Source: Caryophanales bacterium UBA2753
GTDB lineage: Bacteria; Bacillota_I; Bacilli_A; RFN20; CAG-826
Direction of reading: 5' to 3'
DNA length: 64,000 nt
Assembly: GCA_002353275.1 (NCBI GenBank)
Contig: DEJH01000041.1
Location: 51,827 to 115,826, forward strand
The notes under the pieces were generated by a model that saw only the letters and a program-made list of their open reading frames with translations, searched no databases and was not told the DNA's origin. Positions 41,890 to 51,645 of the stretch are shown here, one piece after another (the stretch's first letter is position 1; every line of letters starts with the position of its first letter). Both the position numbers and the translations under genes were made by a program.

Positions 41890-44493
41890 TTAATCATCTT
41901 CTTTATCAAATGAAGGTATAACTACTTCAGATGCTCTCCATTTTGATTTATAAAAGCAAGGAACAAATTTCAAAACCATATCTTCTTTTAATAAATGATA
42001 GTCAAAATCCAGATTGTAAAAACCGAAAGTAAAATATCTGGTGTTTTTACCTTTTATTGATCCAAACATTTTTTCTGTATCAATGGTTTTCAAATATCCA
42101 AATTCAAATGATTCAAATTTAAAGTTGAGAGTTTTAATGTCATAATCTGTTAAAAAGGATTCGTTGGTTTGATTTATGAAACGAATTTGATCTTCTGGTG
42201 TTTTTTCAAAAATAAAAATATATTTAAAATACTTTCTTGTAAACTCTTTCCCAATTTCAACTGCATCTTTATTATTTACAGAGAGTACTAAGAAATCGTA
42301 TATTTTCCTCAATCCTTTATAAAAACCAATTGTGTAAAAATCAGTCCTGACAGTATCAATATAGTTGATTAATTTAATTAATTTATTTTTTTTGGAACTA
42401 AAGTTTGATGGCTCTTCGTCTATTATTCTAAATTCGAGATCCACATATTCATTAATCATTTTAGATCTAAAACCATCATCAATTTCGCTTGTTGGCTTCA
42501 GCAATTCAAATATAATGGCTTCCGCGTCTTTAAAATTCTTCTCGTATTTAAGAATTCTAGCATAATTAGCCTTAAAATAAGGGTTATCCGGAATGTACTC
42601 TAATGCGATTTTAATATGACGTTTTGCCTCGTCATAATTACCTACCTGATTATTTAAGAAAATAGAATAAATACTCTCAATGTATGGAGCATTTGTTTCG
42701 TCGGCCTGTTCTAAAGCAATTTCAAAACATTCTCTAGCTTTATCAATAATGTAATTTTTTGCATAACAATAACCTGCAACTTTATATAAATCAGCAAATG
42801 AAGGAGAGGCTTTAGATGCTTTGTCAAACCAATCATCCATTGCATCAATATCCTGCTTGTTGGACGAATCAATAAAGTTGAGCATATAAATAGTGGCTAT
42901 TTTTTCACTAGAGGTTTTTGGATTTAACGATAGAGGCTTATTTTTGCTTGTAATTTTATCATTTGTATAAAGATTTTCAATTATACTTTCTAACTTATTG
43001 CTGCGATTAAGATAATCATTAAAAGAAATATCCTTTTTATTTATTTTCACCGATAAATATTTTCGTGCAAATTCTGGAACGCTATAAACACCGCGATCTA
43101 TTTGCTGAAGAAAATTACAAGCACACAGTTCGTTTACGGCTAGTGCAGCCGATTCATAATCTTTATCGTATATATAAACTATTTCAGCCATACCAAAATC
43201 TTTTTGTTTAATCATCATAATTGTTAAAACCGATTTGGCAGGTTCTGATAGTTTTTCAAACACATTTGATAAACAATACTCGACTATCTCATCTTGATTT
43301 TTAATAACAAAATCTGGATTATTGCCTTTCCCGACATTAATTATGAACCATTTAATACAAAGCGGAGAACAATAAAGCTTTTCAGTATAATTATCAACTT
43401 CCTTATTACTAATATTTTTTAATAAGGTAACATCATAAACATCAACAAGTCTCCTAAAATAAAAATTGGCTTCATCTTTTGTAAACGGATCTAAGGGAAT
43501 TCTGGTTTCAAATTCCCCGATTCCAATCCTAGAAGTTATTAGAATTTTTGATCCATCAGGTACTTCTTCAAAAAGCTTTCGAACATCATTTGTATTAATT
43601 GTTTCAAGATTATCCAAAATTAGAAGCGTTTTAAAAGCGCCCATATAAAATAGCAAGTCATCGATTGCTGAAACTTTTTCTTTATTTAGGATTTGATTTC
43701 TTTTAATACAATCATCGAAAGATTTGACATAGTTTTTTATATTTTTAAATTCGCCATCAACCAACGATTTTGTTTTTAATGATGTCCATAACACTTTCTC
43801 AAATGGAAAATCGTCCTCATCAATTAAATCCGAAATTAAACTAAGAACAATTGATGTTTTACCAATTCCTCCATCTCCGATAATTGTTATAATCGGATAC
43901 CGTCCATATAATTTTCTTTTTATATCTTTTTTCTTTTCTTCTCTCCCAATAAAACCAGTATCATCGTAATCTACCAACGGCAAATTATTTTCGATCTGAG
44001 TTTGAATGTAAAGCAAGTCAAAATTTGGAGTTTTTTCATAGAAAACATTTGGATTTTTATCAATTAGTTCTATACTGTTGTTTAAATGAGAAAAGCCAAT
44101 AATAGTGTTAAAATTACTATAATCTCTTACAAATGATAATATTATCCCTTCTTCATCATGCTTGATTGGCCTGGAATGCATAACCTTGTTTCGAATAGGC
44201 GTGATTTCTTTTAATTTGGAGATTATTTTTTTTGTAATTACCGGATCTATATTATTTATTTTAAAATGTTGGTTTAATATTTCGACATAATCCCCAAAGT
44301 CTAAATACATAACGATGGAAGAATGGTCGTTTTTATCAATTTCTTTATTTGCTGCTCTTTCAAGTGCTTTTTCAGAGTAACCAAAAATATTGACATTGTT
44401 TTCAATAATGTATTCTCTCATATCGAGTTCAATTGAAGAAATATACTCAAACAACAAATTTCTTCTTAATTTATAGTTCAAAAAAGTTGGCAT
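41890..44493 (-). CDS. HEPN-STAND-TPR NTPase with cold-shock-like C-terminus
   Basis: The 867-residue protein has four parts. Residues 1-125 are a HEPN-like helical domain with RNKVMH (Arg101, His106; RX4H). Residues 180-480 form a STAND/NB-ARC NTPase: GFIGREEK, Walker A GDGGIGKTS (206-214), Walker B LLILDNLE (290-297) and ILITSR. Residues 540-690 are TPR-like repeats (ADLYKVAGYCYAKNYIIDKA, GNYDEAKRHIKIALEYIP). Residues 796-862 resemble a cold-shock/OB RNA-binding fold (EKMFGSIKG, RYFTFGFYN). This is the plan of an NLR-like phage sensor with an RNase effector and an RNA- or nucleic-acid-binding tail. AAAGGG precedes the ATG. Confidence 0.75.
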   Translation of the reverse strand: MPTFLNYKLRRNLLFEYISSIELDMREYIIENNVNIFGYSEKALERAANKEIDKNDHSSIVMYLDFGDYVEILNQHFKINNIDPVITKKIISKLKEITPIRNKVMHSRPIKHDEEGIILSFVRDYSNFNTIIGFSHLNNSIELIDKNPNVFYEKTPNFDLLYIQTQIENNLPLVDYDDTGFIGREEKKKDIKRKLYGRYPIITIIGDGGIGKTSIVLSLISDLIDEDDFPFEKVLWTSLKTKSLVDGEFKNIKNYVKSFDDCIKRNQILNKEKVSAIDDLLFYMGAFKTLLILDNLETINTNDVRKLFEEVPDGSKILITSRIGIGEFETRIPLDPFTKDEANFYFRRLVDVYDVTLLKNISNKEVDNYTEKLYCSPLCIKWFIINVGKGNNPDFVIKNQDEIVEYCLSNVFEKLSEPAKSVLTIMMIKQKDFGMAEIVYIYDKDYESAALAVNELCACNFLQQIDRGVYSVPEFARKYLSVKINKKDISFNDYLNRSNKLESIIENLYTNDKITSKNKPLSLNPKTSSEKIATIYMLNFIDSSNKQDIDAMDDWFDKASKASPSFADLYKVAGYCYAKNYIIDKARECFEIALEQADETNAPYIESIYSIFLNNQVGNYDEAKRHIKIALEYIPDNPYFKANYARILKYEKNFKDAEAIIFELLKPTSEIDDGFRSKMINEYVDLEFRIIDEEPSNFSSKKNKLIKLINYIDTVRTDFYTIGFYKGLRKIYDFLVLSVNNKDAVEIGKEFTRKYFKYIFIFEKTPEDQIRFINQTNESFLTDYDIKTLNFKFESFEFGYLKTIDTEKMFGSIKGKNTRYFTFGFYNLDFDYHLLKEDMVLKFVPCFYKSKWRASEVVIPSFDKEDD

Positions 44494-44600
44494 ACTAACC
44501 CTTTATTTATTTTATTATTATATTTCCTATGCTACACATGCAACAAATTGTTATTAAAAATTGTTTTTAAAAATCATTAACCAAAAACTATAAATTTTTA

Positions 44601-44678
44601 TTGACATCAATTTGTATTGTAGTAATATATAGTCAATCGAAGAACCTATTCGTCGTCAAGAGGGATGGGTTATTTTTT
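44601..44678 (+). ncRNA. candidate short RNA convergent with dgt
   Basis: A -35 TTGACA (44601-44606), 16-bp spacer and TAATAT (44623-44628) form a good rightward promoter. The predicted RNA (about 44635-44678) is some 43 nt long and ends in a hairpin AACCTAT/ATGGGTT followed by TTTTTTT. No start codon with a ribosome site lies inside. The terminator runs into the last codons of the dGTPase gene on the other strand, so the RNA overlaps the 3' end of that mRNA. Promoter and terminator are seen; expression is inferred. Confidence 0.5.
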
Positions 44679-46409
44679 TGCATTTAATTCCAAATACATT
44701 CTTTTGGCATAATTGTCAGTCATGCCACTAATAAAATCAATTATGAGTCTCATTTTAAGATATGCAACCATTTGTTTATTTGCGCCATCAATCTCAATAA
44801 AAAAATTATCAATCAATTTTTCAGGAATCAACAACAATATTTTATTCCTATAATCTCTGTCTTTTATTCCTTTTGAATTCTTAATTGTTTTATTTCTTTT
44901 ATTTATTTTTGCATCAATAATAGCATCAAAAAACTCGCTCAATAGAAAGTTTAAAATTTTGTTTCCTTGAATTTCGTTAATAATAATTAACTTTGACGAA
45001 AATACTAAATCTGTTTTTATCTTGCCAAGTAATTTAATTATTTCGTGATATTGAGAAAAGTGGAGTAAATGAAAATCCTCGCCAACCCCATTAACGACTA
45101 TATGTTTATAAACGTTTAATCCAGTTTGAGGTATTGTTCCAATTTGATGGTAATTAAGTGAGGCGATTATATTTTCTCTCAATTCACTCAATAAAGGCCT
45201 GATTGTTATTTCGAAAGCCTCATGTCGATTTTTGTTATTCTTTATAGCTTTCGAAAATTTATTATCTAGCGAATTATAAAAATTTGAGCAAATTGCATTC
45301 TTGTTGTTTTTGAAATAAAAAGCAAAATCTTCAAAAGATAAAACCTGCTTATGAATCGAATCTTCCAAATCCGAAAACAAATATGCGATATCATCTGCGG
45401 CCTCCAATACACAAGCAAAAGGATTCCTTTTGCCGTATATGAATACACCCAAATTATACAAATCATCTATGACGCTTTGTTCAGACAAAAAGAACCCAAT
45501 TTTATTATTTTTTCCATTAGAAGAATGTGGGTATTTAATTATTGCGCCAAGTACTCCGGCCGACAAAGATGCGCCTCTCTTGTTTTTAAAAGGCATTAAT
45601 TTTGAAGCAATTCTTAAAGATTGCGCATTTCCATCAAAAGAAATTAAATCATTAAAATAACTTGGGTATTTAATTCCGATGCCATATTTGTTTAAAAAAT
45701 CACCCTTGCTTTTAAAGAACGAATTAATGGTTTGTTCACCGGCATGACCAAAAGGCGGATTGCCAATATCGTGAAGCACACCAATAGTTCTACATAAAGA
45801 AATAGAATCTTGTAAATCAAACGTTAAAAATTTGTTGTTTATTGAAGCAGAATTAATAAAAACTTCCAACATTGAATTGCCTACTATTTGTTCAATGATA
45901 GCCGATACCTCAAGCGAATGAGCCAATCTTCTTCTTGAGTGATCAAATTCATCCATTAAGAAAAGTTGGGTTTTGTCTTGCAATCTACGGAATGTAGAAG
46001 AGGAAATGACCCGCAAATAATCAGATTCAAAATATGATAGTTTTTGTTCTCTATTACGAATATAGACACTATTGAACTGCTTTCTTATGCTCCATAATGC
46101 ACCAGATGCATACTTATATATGTCAGCATAATTATTTGTTTGGACACAATTAATGAAATTATCTAAATTTTTTGCAGAATATGATGACGAGAATTTTGAT
46201 CTTAAAAATACAAAGATGTTAATTAGATTTTTATATTTTTCAAAAAAATATTTAACATTGAGATAATTATTATTGTGAAGAGCAATCCTTAAGACGTGTT
46301 TTGCAGCGCAAAAAGCATTGATATCTATACTATTTTTTGTGATCTTAGAATGTGAAAAATCATCAATGTATGCTTTAGACAAAATGTATTTATTTTTCAT
46401 TGTCCACAT
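44670..46409 (-). CDS. dgt: dGTP triphosphohydrolase-like HD protein
   Basis: The 579-residue protein has the dGTPase HD-domain motifs: FRRLQDKTQLF, RRLAHSLEVS (His164), HDIGNPPFGHAGE (His213-Asp214, His222), FDGNAQSLRI, the metal-ligand Asp in EAADDIAYLFSD, and DFISGMTDNYA near the end. It hydrolyses dNTPs to nucleosides and triphosphate. dNTPases of this family include housekeeping enzymes and antiphage enzymes that starve replication; location in an island favours the latter. An N-terminal helical extension of about 115 residues precedes the core. GGAGG lies 11 nt before the ATG at 46409; an internal ATG at 46400 is too far from it. Confidence 0.9.
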   Translation of the reverse strand: MWTMKNKYILSKAYIDDFSHSKITKNSIDINAFCAAKHVLRIALHNNNYLNVKYFFEKYKNLINIFVFLRSKFSSSYSAKNLDNFINCVQTNNYADIYKYASGALWSIRKQFNSVYIRNREQKLSYFESDYLRVISSSTFRRLQDKTQLFLMDEFDHSRRRLAHSLEVSAIIEQIVGNSMLEVFINSASINNKFLTFDLQDSISLCRTIGVLHDIGNPPFGHAGEQTINSFFKSKGDFLNKYGIGIKYPSYFNDLISFDGNAQSLRIASKLMPFKNKRGASLSAGVLGAIIKYPHSSNGKNNKIGFFLSEQSVIDDLYNLGVFIYGKRNPFACVLEAADDIAYLFSDLEDSIHKQVLSFEDFAFYFKNNKNAICSNFYNSLDNKFSKAIKNNKNRHEAFEITIRPLLSELRENIIASLNYHQIGTIPQTGLNVYKHIVVNGVGEDFHLLHFSQYHEIIKLLGKIKTDLVFSSKLIIINEIQGNKILNFLLSEFFDAIIDAKINKRNKTIKNSKGIKDRDYRNKILLLIPEKLIDNFFIEIDGANKQMVAYLKMRLIIDFISGMTDNYAKRMYLELNAKK

Positions 46410-47269
46410 AAGTCTAACATCCTCCTTTTTAACAAATCATTTAGATATATCATTCTTAAAGAGTTATCAAGACCATACTTGAATTAATTAAACCAAAACA
46501 TATATGTTCTGCACGAATATATATAAATGCTACTTCTAATTATTTTATTATATTGAATTTATCTGTTCAAATGAACATTTTTTAAGATTTTGCAGTGTTA
46601 ATTCTTAAAGCAATTTCCATTTGCTAAAAAACCTGAAATAAGTCTGAATATAGTAAAATAATACCTGTTCCCTTAGTCCCCATCAATCGCAGGAATATCT
46701 TTTCTTTCTCCTTATAAATCAAATATAGCTTTGTCGCTTATCCATACCAAGCGTTAGTTAAATTAAAACAGTTTCTTGCTAAGTAATGTCGACGATATTC
46801 CATTTACATGAGGCAAATAAATAGCCTTAACCCCGATATCTAATAATTCTTTTAATATTGTTCCATTTCTCAGTGCCCTGCCAGTCCGATCCAGCAAACA
46901 AAACATTCGCATATAAATCTTTAATTCTTTGAAGTTTTTAATCTATTGAATAATCTTCCTGTGCTACTACTTTTTCAACATCTATTTTCTTCTAGCGCAA
47001 TATATCAAACGAAACGATGATACACAAATCTTGCCTACAAATATATATATTAATACAGATAATCAAAGTGGCATAGGATAACAAAAAACACATCTTGTAA
47101 ATTTTAATTAATTTAAAAATAAATAATGTGGAAATTTAGGTGCGAAAAACTAAAAACCCTCAATAAATTTATATAAAAAATATTATATAAAACTCATCGT
47201 TTTGTTGATGTAATAAAACGAGGAATAATTAGACGCAATATATCTCGCAAACATTATGATATTAAAACT
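46410..47269. other. intergenic region with degraded genes
   Basis: This 860-bp gap carries the cytidylyltransferase pseudogene at 46763-46983. The parts on either side are AT-rich with stops in all frames; I see no intact gene, RNA gene or clear terminator. Confidence 0.5.
46763..46983 (-). pseudogene. TagD-like cytidylyltransferase, C-terminal remnant
   Basis: Leftward from about 46983 one reads VEKVVAQEDYSID, an in-frame TAA, then LYANVLFAGSDWQGTEKWNN; a frameshift follows and the other frame gives LLDIGVKAIYLPHVNGISST and a stop at 46763-46765. GSDWxGTEKW and GISST are hallmarks of glycerol-3-phosphate or related cytidylyltransferases. A nonsense codon, a frameshift and a missing N-terminus make it dead. 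It supports past CDP-polyol or teichoic-acid-like chemistry in this locus. Confidence 0.7.
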
Positions 47270-48364
47270 CTATTTATTATTAGAATCATTGGTCAATTTA
47301 CTAGATAAACAGTGCGTGTTATTAAACAAAATTCTTCTAAATATTTTATTATTAATGTAGGTAAACGGTATGGCTAAAATTAAAGATAATACTGTACATA
47401 TAATGACAGCAATTATTCCAATTTTAGAGAAGAGGATCCACTGATCAGATTTAATGTAATAAATGATATATGGGCAAAAGAATATATAATGTATGTACCA
47501 CATATTCATTGAATTATTTCCTAATGCTTTTAATGACTTATCTAGCCAGTTAGGTAAGTTAAAACTAAATAATTCTGTTAAAAAGACCATAATAAACACA
47601 ACGCTGAAAGGCTGAATAATTGCCTTCCCAAAGTATCCAAATATCATAATTTGGGAGGCAAATCCAATTGTGCCAGAAACAAGCAATATCAGCCACTTTT
47701 TATTTTTAAATACTTTATTGATATCTGATAAAAAATTATGTCTAGAGAAAGAATACCCAATACAGGCTGTGGAATATGCAAATAAAAGAATGCATATTGT
47801 GTCATAATAAGGAATGTTTTGTTGGAACCTGTTCAAAACGATATATGTTCCAATAAAAGGGACATAACTAATAAAAACTGACGCCCACTTATTTATATTT
47901 AATACTTTGCAAACTAATGGAAAAGAAATGAGAAGCAGTATGTAGAAGTAAACATACCAACCATAGCCAAAAAATCCATGGTGTCCAAACATTGTTTTTA
48001 TCAATTCAATGAATTGAAATTTATCACCTTGATAGGCAGCATAGAAGGGAAGAAACACAGAAAAAATAACAAGCCAATAACATAATAAAAACTGCAATAA
48101 TTTAATCGCTGTTCCGAATAATGTTTTTTTTGCTGATTTACCGCTATAAGAAAAGAACAGACCGAATCCAGAAATAAAAGCAAAAAGGTAAATGCATATG
48201 TCGGCGCTTCTACCAAGCATTGTCTCTATTGTAATCCCAGTATTAAAAAGGGGAATAACATAGAGACCAGAGTTAGATCCAAACAGAGAAAAAGTGTGGG
48301 TCATTATCATTAAAATAATGGCGATACCTTTTATTCTGTTAGATACATCTCTTGTTAGACTCAT
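47270..48364 (-). CDS. acyltransferase 3 family membrane O-acyltransferase
   Basis: The 364-residue protein has about ten hydrophobic helices and the acyltransferase-3 pattern: an N-terminal helix IKGIAIILMIMTHTFSLFG with the conserved His, YLFAFISGFGLFFSY after the first loop, a WYVYFYILLLISFPL segment and NMWYIHYIFFCPYIIYY near the end. Such proteins acetylate surface polysaccharides. I start at the ATG at 48364; the alternative is a TTG two codons earlier. It follows a second acyltransferase by 24 bp on the same strand, so the two probably form an operon. Confidence 0.85.
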   Translation of the reverse strand: MSLTRDVSNRIKGIAIILMIMTHTFSLFGSNSGLYVIPLFNTGITIETMLGRSADICIYLFAFISGFGLFFSYSGKSAKKTLFGTAIKLLQFLLCYWLVIFSVFLPFYAAYQGDKFQFIELIKTMFGHHGFFGYGWYVYFYILLLISFPLVCKVLNINKWASVFISYVPFIGTYIVLNRFQQNIPYYDTICILLFAYSTACIGYSFSRHNFLSDINKVFKNKKWLILLVSGTIGFASQIMIFGYFGKAIIQPFSVVFIMVFLTELFSFNLPNWLDKSLKALGNNSMNMWYIHYIFFCPYIIYYIKSDQWILFSKIGIIAVIICTVLSLILAIPFTYINNKIFRRILFNNTHCLSSKLTNDSNNK

Positions 48365-48388
48365 AGACAATTATTGAAATACAATACT

Positions 48389-49465
48389 TCACTTCTCAGA
48401 GAATCTGTTTAAAATATTATTTTTATACAACTTTAGCAATGGACTAATAACATATAAATCAACTATTTTATAAATATAGTTTATTGGTATACCAATAAAC
48501 AATGAAGCAATAAATAAAACAAAATAGTTTGCCCATTCATTGTTAATCGACCCAACATCAACAAAACACAATATAACTAAATAATGCATAATAAAAATGG
48601 CGTATGAAGATTTTCCTAAATATGAGAGGACATATGATTTTAATGTGAAGAGTTTTGTCAGTGATACAAAGAATAAGCAAAAAAAGAAATTAGTGAACCA
48701 TAGCTTGAAAATCGTTTGAATGTGAAAGTATTGTAACAAACTTACCACACCAACAGACACAATCATACTTAACAAGGGAATCAGCTTGCTCTTGTTCAAA
48801 ATAATACAAATTTTATCTTTAAAAATGTAAAAAAACATTCCGTATATAAAACAAATTATGGTGTCCCATTTGTATGCATCCTCACCAAAAACAAACATGA
48901 ATATTATATATAGGAGAATTCCAATAGAAATTAATAATGTTGGTAAGATGCTGTTACTCCAATTAAAAAAATACACAACCGCGCACAATAAATAGCAGAC
49001 CAGTATAGCAAATATAAACCATGATACGTTGCCAAAAGATGACAAACCAATAAATGATAGGAAATAATCGGAAACACTATGCGAGATACCAAGGCAGGCG
49101 CAATAAATAAAATAGGGAATTAGGCTAATTATTGTATAAAATAATATACGTAGAAACCTGTTAATTAATAAGGATTTAGAATACAATGGTCCTTTGTTTA
49201 AAACACTATAAACAATTCCATAACCAGAAATAAAGAAAAACATCGATACGCAAAGTTGACCAAGCCCATTTCTGAATAGTGTAAGTGGATTAGACATAAA
49301 ACCACTATAAGGAAAATGATCTAAAACATGAGTGAAAACGATTAGGATTATAAAAAACCCTTTTATAACATCACACGAATCTTTATCAAGATACTGAGTG
49401 CTTTTATTTGGCCGAATTGATATCGCAAATAAAACAAATAAAACGGCATAAAATATTATTGGCAT
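48389..49465 (-). CDS. acyltransferase 3 family membrane O-acyltransferase
   Basis: The 358-residue protein shows the same fold as its neighbour: IKGFFIILIVFTHVLDHFPY with the conserved His, FFFISGYGIVYSV, NRFLRILFY and AIFIMHYLVILCFV. Sequence identity with the downstream copy looks low, so they may modify different sugars. The promoter has TATAAT at 49472-49477, exactly 6 nt before the ATG, and no Shine-Dalgarno, so a leaderless mRNA is predicted. Confidence 0.85.
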   Translation of the reverse strand: MPIIFYAVLFVLFAISIRPNKSTQYLDKDSCDVIKGFFIILIVFTHVLDHFPYSGFMSNPLTLFRNGLGQLCVSMFFFISGYGIVYSVLNKGPLYSKSLLINRFLRILFYTIISLIPYFIYCACLGISHSVSDYFLSFIGLSSFGNVSWFIFAILVCYLLCAVVYFFNWSNSILPTLLISIGILLYIIFMFVFGEDAYKWDTIICFIYGMFFYIFKDKICIILNKSKLIPLLSMIVSVGVVSLLQYFHIQTIFKLWFTNFFFCLFFVSLTKLFTLKSYVLSYLGKSSYAIFIMHYLVILCFVDVGSINNEWANYFVLFIASLFIGIPINYIYKIVDLYVISPLLKLYKNNILNRFSEK

Positions 49466-49480
49466 AAGATTATTATATAC
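49466..49480 (-). promoter_or_regulatory. promoter abutting the acyltransferase ATG
   Basis: Leftward -10 TATAAT (49472-49477) leaves 6 nt to the ATG at 49465; a weak TTTAAG lies 16 bp upstream of the -10. Confidence 0.55.
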
Positions 49481-49630
49481 TCGGTATTAAATTCTTAAAA
49501 TGATTTGAAAAAATGCAAAATGGAAAATCCTAATTTTATTTGGTGTCATTCTTTTTTTAAAAATCAGCATTCTTTAAATAGAGGTGACACTTTATCCATA
49601 AATGGCATCAATTAGAATTTGAAAAATAAT

Positions 49631-50230
49631 TCACAATGAAGGGGTGCTATCTAAATCATTTACTTTGGTTATTGTACCAAACTCAAGGCAAACTTTTTTT
49701 GGTTCAATTCCTTCCTCTAAAAATAGTAAGAAATTAAGCCTAACATAATACTCTGGAAAGCCAATCGCCCTATACATATGGTTGTCATTATTAAAATCCT
49801 GCTGACATAAATGCTTATAGTCGTTATTAAATTTTAGATAAAAGGGGGCCGAATAACCTCGTTTACTACTAAATAAATAATCCCCAATCGTTGGTTCAAT
49901 TTTGTTCATCATATTTAGATATTCGATATCGTATTTGTCGCTTGGACCAATAAATGATGCCGAAACAATAAATTTAGATCCGTTTTCTCTATAGTAATCA
50001 AGCCCACCATAATAAAAATCTAAATATGTGTTCGATTTATCAAAGTTATATTCACCAGGCAGCACAAATGATTCCCCGATCGATCCATCATCGCTAACTT
50101 CGTAAATTTTGCTAATATGATATTTCTTTCTTAAAAAAAATCGATCTGACTGGTTGTCATCAACGGTTGTTAGACTACACCCATTTAAAATAAATAATAC
50201 AATAACGAATAATTTAGGAATAAATCTCAT
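49631..50230 (-). CDS. lipoprotein of unknown function
   Basis: The 199-residue protein has a short lipoprotein signal peptide (MRFIPKLFVIVLFILNGCSL) with the lipobox LNGC; Cys18 would be lipidated and the rest displayed outside the membrane. The mature part is polar and Tyr-rich with no family I recognise. AAGGAGATACGAAT precedes the ATG. Its start overlaps the stop of the upstream Wzy-like gene by 4 bp, so it belongs to the LicD-led operon and may act in surface polysaccharide assembly or anchoring. Confidence 0.75.
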   Translation of the reverse strand: MRFIPKLFVIVLFILNGCSLTTVDDNQSDRFFLRKKYHISKIYEVSDDGSIGESFVLPGEYNFDKSNTYLDFYYGGLDYYRENGSKFIVSASFIGPSDKYDIEYLNMMNKIEPTIGDYLFSSKRGYSAPFYLKFNNDYKHLCQQDFNNDNHMYRAIGFPEYYVRLNFLLFLEEGIEPKKVCLEFGTITKVNDLDSTPSL

Positions 50231-51645
50231 ATTCGTATCTCCTTAAAATAATTTTTATAATTAATTCTTACTTTTCCAACGGGTGACAAAAGCAAAGAAT
50301 AAAACAGTGAAAAACCAGAACCTGATATAAAAATAGGGTCATCTTCAACAAAACTAAATATCACAAGACCTAATACAAGAAGTATAAAAAATGATAAATT
50401 TCCATTTTTACTATTGTTATACGAAATTCTAAAGCAATTTATTAAAATCAATAAATAGAAAACTAATCCTAGCAAGCCAGAGAGAGAATAGATGCAAACC
50501 AGAGAGTTGTGATATGAAGAAAAACCTGTTCCAATATAATAACTAGTAGATGCATACAAATACTGCGGACCAAACGACCATGTCTGACCAAATAACACTT
50601 TAAAAAAACTTGTATTTTTGAAACTAAGAGTCCAAATTTGCAGCCTTGTACTAAGTGTGTAGCCGATATCATGCAAAATAATGAAATCCAGCTCATTTTT
50701 AAGGTTTGAGAATAACGGAATCGCTCCAGAAATAAGTAAGATAAAAAATAAAAAAAGAAGGATTATGATAAAAATCAAGACGCTTTTTAAGACCAAATAT
50801 AATCTTGAATTGATGCGCTTCAATTTCTTCAAAAAATAAAACATTATATATATAATAGCGATTATCGAAAAAAGCAGAGAAGTTTTACATCCACATATAA
50901 TAGAAAATAGAGAAAAGAGAAAAAACGGAATATAACAAAACATATAATGCTTTGGTTTGCTCTTTATAATGTATAAACAAGATAGAATCCCTATGACCAA
51001 AAAAGATCCAAAATCATTTTTTGACGCAAAGATAGACTGAAGATTTAGATTTAAGATTTGATTTATTTTAAATTTATTAAATTCAAGAGCAAAGCTCAAA
51101 ATACAGGACATAATTAAAAGAACAACATATATAACAGTGACCTTAAATATTATTTTTTTGCCAGAAACTTCAGGCAAAACAAACAGCAATATATATCCAA
51201 AAGCAAGACCGAAAACAAGTCTAATAAAACCCTTTACAATTGACAACAGCCCTATTGAATATTCAGAAATATGAAAATAATGAGTGTTTGATACATACCC
51301 ATCAGCATATATTGTCCCATCTCCATAAACTACGCTGCTTGGCAAAATAAGTGTGCCCAGAATGTTTGCAAGTACTAATGCAACTGAAAAAATAAGATAT
51401 GTTTTGTTGAGTTTGTGTTTGTTAACAAGCATGACCGCCAAATAAAAACCAGCAAATATTATTGAGCCGATTGCTCTATAAACTATTGCAATATTACTTC
51501 CTGATGTAAGACGAAATAAAAAAGGAATCCTAACACTAATAAATGGAATTGTTACCCATGCTAGATAAATTAAAAAAACAATATCACTTATTAATTCTAG
51601 GCGTGGATTGTCTTTAGAAAAAAAATACTTTATTTTTGAAATCAT
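50227..51645 (-). CDS. Wzy-like O-antigen polymerase/ligase
   Basis: The 472-residue protein has 11-12 predicted helices and the O-antigen ligase layout: a region with SKNDFGSFLVIGILSCLYII, GCKTSLLFSIIAIIYI, a long external loop containing TLSTRLQIWTLSF and GTGFSSYHNSLVCIYSLSGL, whose Arg and His residues are typical of the active site. It would polymerise repeats on the outer face. A 4-bp ATGA overlap joins it to the upstream GT2. A second Wzy-like gene in the same operon raises the question of which one is the polymerase. Confidence 0.8.
   Translation of the reverse strand: MISKIKYFFSKDNPRLELISDIVFLIYLAWVTIPFISVRIPFLFRLTSGSNIAIVYRAIGSIIFAGFYLAVMLVNKHKLNKTYLIFSVALVLANILGTLILPSSVVYGDGTIYADGYVSNTHYFHISEYSIGLLSIVKGFIRLVFGLAFGYILLFVLPEVSGKKIIFKVTVIYVVLLIMSCILSFALEFNKFKINQILNLNLQSIFASKNDFGSFLVIGILSCLYIIKSKPKHYMFCYIPFFLFSLFSIICGCKTSLLFSIIAIIYIMFYFLKKLKRINSRLYLVLKSVLIFIIILLFLFFILLISGAIPLFSNLKNELDFIILHDIGYTLSTRLQIWTLSFKNTSFFKVLFGQTWSFGPQYLYASTSYYIGTGFSSYHNSLVCIYSLSGLLGLVFYLLILINCFRISYNNSKNGNLSFFILLVLGLVIFSFVEDDPIFISGSGFSLFYSLLLSPVGKVRINYKNYFKEIRI

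Noticed and set aside
45266..45660. Several overlapping short readings on both strands inside dgt
   Set aside because: They are shadows of the HD-domain gene, which carries all catalytic motifs in its own frame.
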